Assembly: GCF_000499845.2 (NCBI RefSeq)
Contig: NW_027174112.1
Location: 1 to 64,000, forward strand
DNA length: 64,000 nt
Source: Phaseolus vulgaris
Taxonomy: Eukaryota; Streptophyta; Magnoliopsida; Fabales; Fabaceae
Direction: 5' to 3'
The notes below the pieces were generated by a model that saw nothing but the letters and a program-made list of their open reading frames with translations, was not told the origin of the DNA and did no database searches. Position 1 is the first letter of the stretch. Every line of letters begins with the position of its first letter. Both the position numbers and the translations under genes were made by a program. Below are positions 32,111 to 43,220 of this stretch, one piece after another.

Positions 32111-32388
32111 GTTGATATATCAGGTGAAGAAAATGCCGACCTCGCTTGGTCCAGTTTGTGAAGGAAATGTCGATCTCACTCAACCCAGTTTGTAAGTTTT
32201 AAATAATATCTATAACAAGGTTAAACACGTGGATGGAGGCAACAAAAATAATGGGCGACGGGATGTGTTCAAGATAATAATAGGCTGTGAGGTCATGGAC
32301 CAATCAAGATGAGGTTGAGGAAAACAAAATCCAATCATGTTAAAGGTAAGAAGGACGTTTTGAAGGCCTGTTTAGTCTCATTGGCTCA

Positions 32389-32600
32389 TGCCTGAGGCTG
32401 AGGGGCTGTGAGGTCATGGGACGATCACTGAGGGGCTGTGAGGTCATGGGATGTCGGTGTTCAAGGTGAGGGACAATTGTTATTTTAATTCATGACCTCA
32501 CAGGCCCTCAGTGATCGTCCCATGACCTACCTCACAGGCCCTCAGTGATCGTCCCATGACCACACAGCCCCACAGTGATCGTCCCATGACCTCACAGTAA
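32389..32600. repeat. Inverted-repeat cluster (CTGTGAGGTCATGGGACGATC motif family)
   Basis: Two direct copies of the type GGGGCTGTGAGGTCATGGGA lie at about 32402-32450. Three or four reverse-complement copies of the type TCAGTGATCGTCCCATGACC lie at 32491-32597. The arms are separated by about 40 bases, so the region could fold into a hairpin with alternative pairings. Confidence 0.8.
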
Positions 32601-33250
32601 CATTGGTAATAGAGACCCACTAACTAATAAAGTTATCCAACCTAAATCATAAATATTGTACACAACTACAAGTTCGACTAGTTCACTACGATAAATGTAC
32701 ACCGATAACAATGACAATAGAGAAATTCACCTTGGCATCCTTCATTTGGGTCACTTTACACATATCTCATGCACCACACCACCGAACAACAACAGTAAGT
32801 TCAAAATGTCGAAATTTGTTCAGTGTGCAAAAAGTTGATAGTAGGTCACCACTTACTGTGACTAACTACATTAATACTGAGATTAGAGAACTTGTCTACG
32901 TGCTCTCCATTGAGGTCACTTTACAAACACCTTATGCACCACCCACCCAAGAACAACACAAAGCTCAAAATTTCTAAAATTACTTCATTGTGCATAAACT
33001 TAGTAGTAGGTCACCATTTATTCCTACCCAGGTCACTACTTAGTGTGCCTATCACTAAATACATTGACACTAAGATTACAAAACTTGGCCTTGGAGTACT
33101 ACACTTAGGTCACTTTATACACACTTCATGCACCACCCCATCCAATAATAAACTCAGATTTTCAAAAATTTGATTAATGTGCACAAACTTGATAACAGAT
33201 CACCATTTATTGTGACTAACTACATTCACATTGAGATTAGAAAACTTGAC
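32601..33250. repeat. About 165-195-bp satellite-like array, block 1
   Basis: Units carry AGGTCACTTTACAC, CTCATGCACCACMCCAC, GTGCAAAAAGTTGATAG and GGTCACCACTTA in the same order, with starts near 32749, 32913 and 33108. The array begins with a leader (GTAACATTGGTAA to CACAACTACAAGTTCGACT) shared with block 2. Short ORFs here are by-products. Confidence 0.8.
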
Positions 33251-35690
33251 CTTGTTTTTTTGTTTAGAGTTTATGAAATATTGGGTATATATGAAGGCTG
33301 ATAGGAGAAGGCAAAGGTTCAATGAGGTATGTACAGTGTCCACTTCCCTTTTGCTTCAACCTTGGTGTTGTAACTGGATTGGCATAATTCTTGAATATCT
33401 TTAGAAAAGAAGTCAATTTTCATTTATTTGCTTTTATAACTTTGAATTCAATGTTGTTGAGCTTTTTTCTGAAGGCAACTTTGGGAATCTGATATCTTTA
33501 GTTGGTTTTTCTGAAGCTTGGTAGACAACGTACTGTATTTATTGATTGTAATTATAATCATAGATTTATCCAGATGCTAGTGTTTGTACTACACTTAAGA
33601 GTGTTCTCTACTCTTCAGCTGGTAACAAGGTTGTCTTAAATCGACAACTAATGGTTTTTTTTTTTTGAATCATTGACAGCTTAAGCCAGCAAATATACTG
33701 ATGTTTCTTGAACTATTTATGCCTGTTTATGGTTATAAAAGTTCTTGTTCAATGAAGTTTATTTCAAAAGATAAGTCACATATTTTCCCCTGTATTTTCT
33801 CTGAATCTTTAAATAGGTATCTATATGATTTAAAATGTGTAATGAGCCCCTATAATTTTGAAATCTCTTTCAATCAGATCCTGAAATTCCTATTTGTTGT
33901 TCAGTCCCTGAATTTTTGCTTAAAACTATTGCTACATGTTTGCTTAAAACCATTGCTTTATGATTTCAGGAAATTAAAAGTAAATGCTTGTCACAACCCA
34001 ACACAATATGCATTTATATCATACAAGTCACAAGCAACAGACACCAAGTAACAAGAACATGTAGCGTGATGTGGTAATTGCCTACTTATCCTTATAATGT
34101 GACATAAACATATTTATTATTAGGAGAAACTTTATTGGCAATTGCATAAGCACCTTTTCTCATTAAACAATTGCATTTTCTCGTGAAATAACATTTAAGG
34201 AACTATTTCTTATATTGAAGAACAAGGAAGTTGCACTTTCTTGAGTTTCACTTGTTGTTTATACGTTCAAACTTTATTGTCAAGGTAGGAGATGATATTA
34301 GGCATGCCAAAAAAATGGGGCAAGAGACAATAACGTTACATAAATTGAGAAAAGTAGTTGCTTAAATTGTATATAATTAAAGCAAAAAGATCTGTCATGA
34401 TGCAACAGATAAAAAATTACAAATTATTAGATACAGTATCTATCATTGAAGTTTTCATTTATTTTGATATGATTTCACAAAGAGATATGATTTTTTTTTC
34501 ATGAGAAATGCTTTATTAATTTATTAATGGGGAAGTCCTATGTAAGCAATTAGGTGGAATTCCAGTGGAGCAGAAAAAGATTAGACTTTTGACCACTTGG
34601 TGACAAAGGCTATCAAAACAAGTTAGAACCAACTTTTCTCCAAAAACATATCTAATGTTGAGTAGAGTAAGAAATCTATATTTTTACATGTCTCTTGAGT
34701 GATTATAAGTTAAACTTTCAATCGGAATTTTTTCATTCTCTAATTATCATTTACAGTTTCAAAAGATATTATGCTTGCCATACAATTTGGTGTATAATTT
34801 GCTATTGTTATTGGTTTGATTTGCTTAGAAAATTTCTACACTGTTACTTCTGAGGCTTGCATATCAGAGTCTTGGTGAGATTTGGGCACTTCCCCCTTGT
34901 ATTTTTCTATAAAATATTTCCTCATGGAATTAACAACCAGGAAGATGTGCTCTTTCTTTGATTATATACTCTCTTACTCTGGTGCTTCTGCTCAGAATAT
35001 GTTCTTATTGTACTACAAGGGAAGGATAATGGTCAAGGTATTTGTTTGATTTTGGTTGGACTAAGGAAATAAAGCATTATAGTATTTCAGATATGACATA
35101 TTGAATGTGTATATTTGTTGATACTGTTGAACATCTATGGAGCAGGTGGAACGGTGGAACGTTGGCTGTTTATTCTTGCTATGTCAACATGCAAATACTA
35201 GAATCATTCCAACTAGCATCGTACGGAGGAATAGATAATAAGATATAGTGTCAATGCATAAAAAAATATATCTATTTATAAGTTATTGTTATTTAACATC
35301 TTACTATCAGTTTTTTATTTTATTTTACAAAACATATGCTATTATTGTTTTATATTAATTTAGAATTTAATTTCTTCTGAGGTTGTATTAAAATATTACC
35401 TGTCAAATTAAGAAATCATAAATGGGTATTAATTTTTAAATATTATTCCCAGTGGTCTTATTAGAACATTTCTCTTTTTATAATTTTACTAATAAGATAG
35501 TTTAAAAAGTTGTACAAAAGTGTTTCAGAAAAGAAAAATAAGAATGACCACGTTGAGTTGACAACAACACTTGAAATGATAATCATATATATCATTGACA
35601 TGCCGGAATACTATTATACCATTTCACGTAAAACTATAAACTAACTTCAAAAAGGCTTGAATTTTGAGTGGTATTGATTTGTATTTACAG
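33251..35690. other. Intergenic sequence, no confident gene
   Basis: AT-rich with several moderate ORFs (for example 33701-34051) that lack recognisable motifs or exon-like borders. Some of it could be intron or promoter of the GARP gene fragment just downstream. No upstream GARP exon was found here. Confidence 0.4.
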
Positions 35691-36001
35691 GGGCCGCACC
35701 AAAGTTGCTTTTACAACTCATGAATGTAAAGGGTCTTACCATATCTCATGTCAAAAGCCACCTTCAAGTTACTCTTTTCTCCGCCACAACCACAAATAAT
35801 GTTATGGGGAAAAAGACATAATCTACTTCATGTTTTCTCTTTCTTTATTTAATTTATCTATTTTTAAAAGTTAAAAAAAAAATTATGATAAAGAATGAAC
35901 TCCTTCATAATTAATTGTTAGTCTTAAAGTTAGAAAATCCTGGTGTATTGATGACAGATGTGCAAGACCAAGAAGCACGAGATGAGTCAAGGTTTATAAT
36001 T
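35691..36001 (+). pseudogene. GARP/Myb-like (SHLQ-type) transcription factor gene fragment, two exons
   Basis: An exon at 35691-35767, after TTTACAG, reads (R)AAPKLLLQLMNVKGLTISHV then KSHLQ, followed by GT. This is the second half of the plant GARP DNA-binding domain, whose genes normally have an intron exactly after HLQ. A second exon starts at 35958 after GACAG with MCKTKKHEMSQ, matching the following MYR/MYK-x-K segment but with Cys for the usual Tyr. The first half of the domain (the W-containing helix) was not found upstream, nor was any activation or coiled-coil region, so this looks like an orphan fragment and not a working gene. Such proteins bind DNA in the nucleus. Confidence 0.65.
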
Positions 36002-36647
36002 GTACTGTGTATATCAGTTACTTATATGCAAGTTCTCATATCATGCATCATGTATAAAGAAGAAATAGCTAGGTGTAAACTAGCTTAGACATTTTATTTG
36101 GTTCAATAGAGGAAATTAGAATCTGTAAATGCTGAAAAAAATATATACCAACCATCCAGGGGTAGTACAATATGACATGTTAAGCAAATATGAGATTTTT
36201 TTTATTTTTTTTTTGAATTTTTTTATTAAAATTTTGTCTCATCTAAATTAAATAGACAAACTTTAATATTTTAAAATTAATAATATTAAAATTTAATTTT
36301 TTTAAATTTAAATATAATAAATTTTATTATATTGTTATATTACTAAAAAAATTATTAAAATATTTTTTTATAACGTAAAAGAATAATTTTTTAGCTTACA
36401 ATTTGTTTCAGCATGTTAATTTAACATTTTCTATCCGGTCACGGATTTAATTTTGTCTTTTTCTTTTGAAAACCATAAAATGGTCCCGCAACGCTAAGCA
36501 TAATTTTTCTATTAGTAAACAGAGGTGCATAAATAAAGAAACAACAGAGAGGCCTAAATAAAATAAGGCAGCGGGAGAAGAATAGATACGTGAGAATAAA
36601 AAACGAGCAGAACAGAACTGAGAAAAAAAAAATTGAGGAGCAGAGAA
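36002..36647. other. Intergenic sequence and 5' flank of small-gene copy D
   Basis: AT-rich to about 36420. From ATTAGTAAACAG (about 36510) it resembles the 5' flank of copy A, including GAGGAGCAGAGAAAATATT directly before the insertion site. Confidence 0.4.
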
Positions 36648-36653
36648 AATATT
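36648..36653. repeat. Candidate target-site duplication (left) of the GC-rich insertion
   Basis: AATATT, repeated at 36874-36879. Copy A has the same sequence once, uninterrupted. Confidence 0.6.
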
Positions 36654-36873
36654 AAAACAAAACAACGGAGGTGAACGCGAGCAGGAGAGGCGGCGAGCGG
36701 TGGCAAACGCGAGCGAACGTAGGCGCTTGCGAACACGGGTAGTGGCGAGTGCGACGGCGTCGAGAGTGAGCGACGGCGGCGAGACATACGAGTAGGAGCC
36801 GCACAGGTGACGGTCCGCCGTCCGAGTCAGCTCACTTTCCCTTCCAAACTCGTAGTTTACTCGCGATCTTAAC
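36654..36873. mobile_element. 220-bp GC-rich insertion in the 5' leader of small-gene copy D
   Basis: Copy A reads GAGAAAATATTGTGTGACAGAC without interruption at this point. In copy D, 220 bases sit between two AATATT copies. The insert begins AAAACAAAACAACGG, ends GCGATCTTAAC and is rich in CG dinucleotides. The minus-strand ORF over it (36447-36920) is Arg/Ser-rich and probably only reflects GC-rich sequence. Its class is unknown; a short non-autonomous element or captured gene piece is possible. Confidence 0.6.
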
Positions 36874-36879
36874 AATATT
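36874..36879. repeat. Candidate target-site duplication (right) of the GC-rich insertion
   Basis: AATATT; pairs with 36648-36653. Confidence 0.6.
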
Positions 36880-36890
36880 GTGTGACAGAC

Positions 36891-37517
36891 ATGGCTCTTG
36901 CTGATAATGGACGGAAGCATGTTCGCTGCGATGAAACGAAGAATAATGAGGTGACTTTCATTACTTGTAATATTCTTGTGTTAACTGCTGGTGCTAGTTC
37001 ATGGATCATGCTTTCGAACATCACCGCCTGTTCAAAGTGAAAGTGGGGAGATGAGTTCGGGTATAAAAAAAACAGGAAAACTTATCTTTAACACCGATAA
37101 AGAGTAAAATTCACACACTTCACAATTCCTTAAAGGAAAAAAATTTATTAGGCACCACCTAATGAAACGTATGCATGACATCACATTATAATAATATTTA
37201 TAATTTAAAATTAAATTAAATATAATTGAATTATTATTTTATTGATTTGTGAAGTGTTAATATATTATTATTTTTTCTTATAATAATATTTAAAATTAAA
37301 AAATACAATAAAAATATTAATTTATTAGAATTAGAATATTAGTTGTATGTTTTTAGTAATGTATCAGCATCCGTGATGTGTTGATTTTGCTATGTAGATA
37401 GCAAAAAGTGGAATGTGCGTGCGCAAGAAATGGGTGGTGAAGAACATACTTGGCTGGGCGAGGAGGACCAAAACTTTGAACCAGATCAAGCGGGGATGTA
37501 GTTGCTTCTGCTACTAA
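36891..37517 (+). CDS. Small two-exon gene family, copy D (apparently intact, 59 residues)
   Basis: Exon 1 (36891-36950) encodes MALADNGRKHVRCDETKNNE and is followed by GT. Exon 2 (37398-37517), after a T-rich tract and TATGTAG, reads IAKSGMCVRKKWVVKNILGW then ARRTKTLNQIKRGCSCFCY and TAA. The joined product is basic, with a Trp-containing central segment and a Cys-rich tail (four Cys in the last eight residues if the CSCFC cluster is counted with flanks), and has no signal peptide or membrane segment. The Cys tail might be lipidated or bind metal, but that is speculation. Exon borders agree with copies A, B, E and F, and indels between copies are in frame. A 220-bp GC-rich insertion sits 11 bases before the ATG. 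Without splicing, the frame would end at 49 residues. Confidence 0.55.
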
Positions 37518-39670
37518 GTAATTCCTCAAGATTCAAATCACATGTAATTATAACCAAGATTTAAATAATACGTCATTATGTGTTTTTAATTTAATTTTGT
37601 TTTTTAATTTAGATTGTAGAAACACTTTGTTGTTATTTTATGCAGTTATGTTGAAGATATAATATGAAGTATGCTTTTTTTTAGTCAAATTTAATTTATG
37701 TATCTTGCAAAAGTAGAGTTTTTTTTTTATTTGCGTCCGTAAAATTCTGAGAATAAAATTAAAATGTATAATTGTTATTGTTTAATAGTTTTTTTTATAA
37801 AAATGATTTTCAACTCTAACATTTTATTGTTTTCAAGAGGGAACACATTTGCTTGACACCGATCTTAAAAAAATATGGCAAGATATGGTAAAGTTGAAAA
37901 ATTGAAATTTGAAATTTTGAGAATTTGAATGGGTGATGGACGAAATTTGGGATTGTGTGTTGAGAGAGACAGAAAGAGGGTTTAAGATGACATCTACGTC
38001 ATGCAGGAAAGCAACACTGTTGGTGCTCATGTAAATTGCCGTGTAACATTCAAAGATATTAAAAGATATCTCATAATTTTATATTTCTAAATCTTATTCT
38101 ATAATAATCTAATTAATTATCTAAAATTATTTGTATTTAAAATTTTAATATTTAATTATCTCTTGTCTCTAGTTTCTATTTAATATTTTTTTTGATAGAT
38201 TTTTTTGATACTGATAATGTGGAAATACTCGAAAGAATTGTAAAGAAGTTGTTTTGATGTTTTTACATAGGTATCTTAACTCAAACTTGCTTATTCTTAT
38301 TCTTTTGATGTATGTCATGCTTGGCAAAGCATATTTCTGGCTCTATTTTTTTTTTCTTTTCAAAGTTCTCTCATATGAAACATCCAAAAATACAAGTATT
38401 GTTTTTCTATTAGCTAATACGAACATACATGTTTTCTGCCATTTTAATGAATGTATAACTAAGCAATATGGAATCTATTGGTTTATATCTAAATGTGTGA
38501 ATCATTTACTGCATTGCTTTTGTTAAAAATAAATATAGACTCTCACTTAAAAGGAATACAAGGAAAAATAAATTAATTGTTGTAAACTCTTACAAAAGAT
38601 AAATAAAAATAAGCATTCAATTGAAGGTTAATTTAGTCATGACATTTTAAAAAATAAATTAAAAGTTCAGCTTCACCCATAGAGGGTTGTGGTAGAGATG
38701 TAAAGTCATTCTTTTAGATGCTTGGCTGAGAGTTAGTATTGGCCTTGAATTTATACGGAAAGTTTCATTAGACACTTAGGTGAATGGCTTTAGTCTGCAT
38801 GCATACTGTGTATTATATTTCAAAATAAATGCTTGCATGGTGAAGCTAAGTTGGTGATTATCTCTTGGACTTCATATTATAATATCAATTAGTCATTATA
38901 AACTGGAAGAAATATCAGCACTTTTATTTGTATCTATTGCTCTATTTGTCTAAAAATTATTTATCTGGCAACATATGTCATTTGTTTATTAATAATAGGC
39001 AAAGTAGTATGTTTCAGTCACCAGTGAAAGCAAAGCTATACCATATTCAGCGTTTGGACCCAATTTCAAGGTTACACAACATTGTAGTTTTGAAAACAAT
39101 GATTTATTGCCTTCTTTTTTGAGTCAAGTTGATGATTGTTTCAACAATTGCCATAATTATAAGAAATCGTACAACATCTGAAGAACCACTGGAACAACAT
39201 TCATCTGCACATCACAAGATGTAATTAATGGTATTTTATACATGCAATACAAACTAGTAAAAAGAAATAGACTCTTCCAAAAATCCTTATAAAAGTATAG
39301 GTTTAAGGTTTATATATATTTATATATTTTTTAAAAAAAAAATACGTGTGTATGCATTTGTATTCGATAACCTTTTGTTCAATATCATCACAATTTTTTT
39401 TTAACTAAATATAAGTTATATATAGTGAATTCTACTATGAAGAAATCATATAAATTATATTAATTTTTTCAATTTGCTTTATCATTTTAATTATAAAATA
39501 GTAACTAAAGTATTTAATTAGATAAATTAAGAATAATATTATATTTGAATGATAAATTAGTGTATTTAATTTGCAAATATTTATGATTTAAGTAAAATAA
39601 TAATAATAATAGAAAATAATGATAACTCAAACAATTCAAATATGCATTAAAAACATCAACAATTAATAGA
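37518..39670. other. Intergenic sequence, no confident gene
   Basis: The first 170 bases share sequence with the 3' flanks of the small-gene copies (for example ATTCAAATCACATGTAATTA). The remainder is AT-rich, and the ORFs at 38254-38526 and 38928-39122 have no recognisable motif. Confidence 0.4.
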
Positions 39671-39673
39671 CCA

Positions 39674-39838
39674 TGGGTATCCATGAAGTAGCACGAGAGG
39701 TTTACACAAGAACATTATCAGCAAGTGCCATGTGCGTCACAGGGAGGAGATGCAATGCAGTGCAATGCGAGATGAGTTAAGGATATGTAACGAGTGAGCA
39801 TTAAATATTAATGAATCCAGATCAACACACATCGCGAA
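39674..39838 (-). pseudogene. Small two-exon gene family, copy C (remnant)
   Basis: On the minus strand the 5' flank and the first seven codons of exon 1 (ATGGCACTTGCTGATAATG, from 39731) are present and then fused directly to intron sequence (TTCTTGTGTAAACCTC). An internal deletion has removed most of exon 1 and the donor. No exon 2 is found nearby. Confidence 0.6.
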
Positions 39839-40237
39839 TTCCGTTCTACAGTGTGGTGAGATGGGTAGACAAAGTATTTTATAGGAAAATGGGGTCCACA
39901 TGTGGGACGTGAAAAAATAAATGTTTACTGAGCAATCCCACTTGAAAATATTTGGTGAACAAACACATTTGAAAAATGTTTGGTGATCAACAACTCAAAA
40001 ACTATTTATGTTCCATACTTTGTTTTGAGCCCGTATGTTCCTTCCTGTATACAATCTTGACTTTTTTTAGCCGGTTTGTCCCAATATACCATCTTGACGA
40101 CGTCGCAGAAATTGATGACGTGGCCGAAAATGATGACATGGCCAAGAATTATAAAATTTAAAGGTTTGAAATTATAAATGAATAGTGATATTCCAACCAC
40201 AATATTGCTGTGTCAGAGTACAACTGCTGCTGACATG

Positions 40238-40284
<47 letters not shown>

Positions 40285-40770
40285 CATAATAATAATAGTA
40301 ATTATAATTATAATAATTATAATAATATTTTTTTAAATTTATTAAGTGTTATTTATCTATTTTTATATTTTACAATCTCAATTTAACGTAATTTAGGGTT
40401 TAAAATTTAGTTAAATATGTTGTTAAATAAAATAAATATTTATCGTAAGTATACTTTTGAATTGGACTTTCTTAGCAGTATTACTATAGTTTTATTCAAA
40501 ATGTTTTTTTTATATGTTTAAATACAAATTGTGATTAGTTTTATTATGAATTATTCATTTATTAAAGTACTGATCAATTGGACTCAAGTATGATTGAGGT
40601 TAATGTGTTGGTCATTCATAAAAATGGTTTAGGATATTGTGAATTGGTGTAAGTTTTTGCACAATGGTTAGAGAGGATAATGAATAAGGTGAATTGAATT
40701 TGTTTATCACATATGAAATTTATTTATCACATAAAAAATGATATCGATTACTTTAAACATTTTTAATAAT
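39839..40770. other. Intergenic sequence, no gene seen
   Basis: Contains the (ATT)n run listed separately and a GATGACGTGGC-type repeat near 40095-40145. No coding-like segment. Confidence 0.45.
40239..40282. repeat. (ATT)n microsatellite
   Basis: About 14 uninterrupted units. Confidence 0.9.
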
Positions 40771-42055
40771 GTAACATTGGTAACACAGACCCACTAACTA
40801 ATAAAATTGTTCAATCTAAAACATAAGTTATAAATATTGTACACAACTACAGGTTCGACTTGTCCATTGTGATGTTAGAGAAATTCATCTTGGTGTCCTC
40901 CACTAGGGTCACTTTACACTACCTCATACACCACCCCACCGAACAACAACAGTAAGCTCAAAATGTCAGGAATTTGTTCAGTGTGCAAAAAGTTGATAGC
41001 AGATCACCTCTTATTCTTATACAAGTCACCACTTATTTTGAATAACTACATTGATACTGAGATTAGAGAACTTTTCCTCAGTGTCTTCCATTGAGGTCAC
41101 TTTACACACATCTCATGCACCACCCCACCCAACAACGTAATGCTCAAAATTTTCTAAAATTACTTCACTATGAAGAAATTTGGTAGCAGGTTACCATTTA
41201 TTCTTACCTAAGTCACCACTTAGTGTATTTGTCACCAACTACATTGACAATGAGATTACAAAACTTGACATTGGTGTCCTGCACTAAGGTCACTTTACAC
41301 ACACATAAACCACCCTACCTAAGAACAACAATAAGCTTAGATTTTCAAAAATTTGATCAGTGTGCAAAAACTTGGTAGCAGGTCACCACTTATTCCTATA
41401 CAGGTCTCACTTACTGTGGCTAACTACATTCACACCGAGATTAGAGAACTTGACATTTGTGTCCTCTACTAAGGTCACTTTACACACACTTCATGCACCA
41501 CCACACCCAAAAACAAAACAAAGTTTAAGATTTCCAAAATTACATCTCTGTGCAGAAAAATGGTATCAAGTCACCATTTATTGTTACATGGGTCACCACT
41601 TATATTGACTAACTACATTGAAGCTGAGATTAAAGAACTTGACGTTCGTGTCCTCCACTGAGGTTACTTTACACACATGTTATGCACTCCCCAAGAACAA
41701 AACAAAATTTTAAAATTTCTAAAATTATTTAACAATACAGAAACTTAGTGGTAGGTCACCACTTATGCCTACACAGGTCACCACTTAATGTGACTGTGAC
41801 TAACTACATTAACAATGACATTAGAGAACTTGACCATCGTGTCCTCCACTAGGGTGACTTTACACACATCTCATGCACTGCATTGCCACACCCAAAAAAT
41901 AAAACAAAACTCAAACTTTTTAAAATTACTTTGTTGTGCAAAATGTTGGTAGCTGGTCACCACTTATTCATACATAGGTCACCACTTACTCTGACTAATT
42001 GACACTGGATTAGATAATTGTACCTTGGTGTCTTCCATTGAGGTCACTTTAGACA
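40771..42055. repeat. About 190-bp satellite-like array, block 2 (seven units)
   Basis: The same leader as block 1 is followed by units whose AGGTCACTTTACAC anchors lie near 40907, 41095, 41288, 41473, 41661, 41852 and 42041 (spacings 185-193). Each unit has the CTCATGCACCAC, GTGCAAAAA-TTGGTAG and GGTCACCACTTA modules. Units differ by many substitutions, so the array is old. Confidence 0.88.
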
Positions 42056-42064
42056 CACCTCATG
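42056..42064. repeat. Target-site duplication (left) of the 705-bp insertion
   Basis: CACCTCATG, repeated at 42770-42778. Because CACCTCATG belongs to the repeat unit itself, its presence on both sides could also reflect the array. Confidence 0.5.
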
Positions 42065-42769
42065 ATAGCATTGCCTTCATGACTGAATTGTTTTCTTGGA
42101 GTTTGAAGATGAATGTGCAGAAGCTTGATGGAGGTGATGGAACAAGAATAGCTCCAATGGAGCTATGAATTCCTTAAAGGTGCACGAGGAGTGGGGAGAG
42201 TGATTGGTTGGGCCATATAACTTGGAGAGGTGAAGAAGAATACCAAAGGTCTCTAACCTAGAGAGGTTTAGGCAAGAGAGTGCAAGAGCTAGCAACATGG
42301 CAGCATAACACTCATAAAATTGATCTTATTAAAATGATAGTCAAGCACCCCATTATATAATAGTGAGGTCCGACCAATGCTACAAGAAAAATAGTTGGAA
42401 AATTCAAAAGGCATAGGTTTAAAATTGGCGCCTAAAGAGTAGTCACATGGCAAGCATGACTAGGTGTGCTTCATGTGACTAATGATAGACCTAGGTTAAA
42501 TTAGGAGTCTTAATGAAACCCTAATTTAACCTAGGTTGGTTTTTAGGTGCCTAATTCAACCCTAATTACAATGAAGAAAATTTACAACTATTTTTCCTAC
42601 TCTACTTTTTGAAAGAAAAATAAATTCTACTATAGAAAACTACACTAGGTTATGACATTTCTGAACATGTATAGAAGGGTGTCTCTGCCATCAATAGTAG
42701 AGTCTCAGTCTTCTTGTATCTTCCTTGCAATTGACCTAGTGGTTGGTCCTAAGCTTGGCCTTCTTCCAT
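42065..42769. mobile_element. 705-bp insertion within the satellite array, class unknown
   Basis: Non-satellite sequence from ATAGCATTGCC to CTTCTTCCAT separates two parts of the array. It contains CTAACCTAGAGAGGTTTAGG and ACCTAGGTTAAATTAGG palindrome-like pieces and a 73-residue minus ORF (42077-42298) without recognisable motifs. No TG...CA ends or terminal inverted repeats are evident. A 9-bp duplication would fit a Mutator-type insertion, but this is weak. Confidence 0.45.
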
Positions 42770-43220
42770 CACCTCATGCACCACCTCACACAAGAACAAC
42801 ACAGAGCTTAAAATTTCTAAAATTACTTAACTGTGTAGAAACTTTGTAGTAGGTCACCACTTATTCCTACACATGTCACCATTTATTCCTACACATGTCA
42901 CCATTTAATATGACTTTCTCTAACTACATTAATAACCATATTAGAGATTGACATTTTTGTCCTTCACTAGGGTTACTTTACACATACCTCATGCACTGCA
43001 CCACCCTACACAAGAACAACACAAACCTCAAAATTTTTTAAATTAATTAATCGTGCAAAAAGTTGGTGGTAGGGGTTACCACTTATTCCTACAGAAGTCA
43101 CCACTTACTCTGATTAACTATCAACATTGAGATTAGATAATTGTACATTGGTCTCCTCCATTGAGGTTATGTTACACACACCTCATGCACCACTCTGCCT
43201 AAGAACAACACAAAACTCAC
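42770..43220. repeat. About 190-bp satellite-like array, block 3
   Basis: Continues block 2 after the insertion with two to three further units and the same modules. Confidence 0.75.

Noticed and set aside
33701..34051. 116-residue ORF
   Set aside because: No domain, codon use like surrounding AT-rich DNA, no exon-like borders.
34560..34620. Short translation LGGIPVEQKKIRLL resembling a ubiquitin-like fragment
   Set aside because: Too short, followed by a stop, and no neighbouring ubiquitin-like exons; likely chance.
36447..36920. 157-residue minus-strand ORF over the GC-rich insertion
   Set aside because: Arg/Ser-rich low-complexity translation that crosses the insertion borders and opposes the copy D gene; open probably because GC-rich sequence has few stops.
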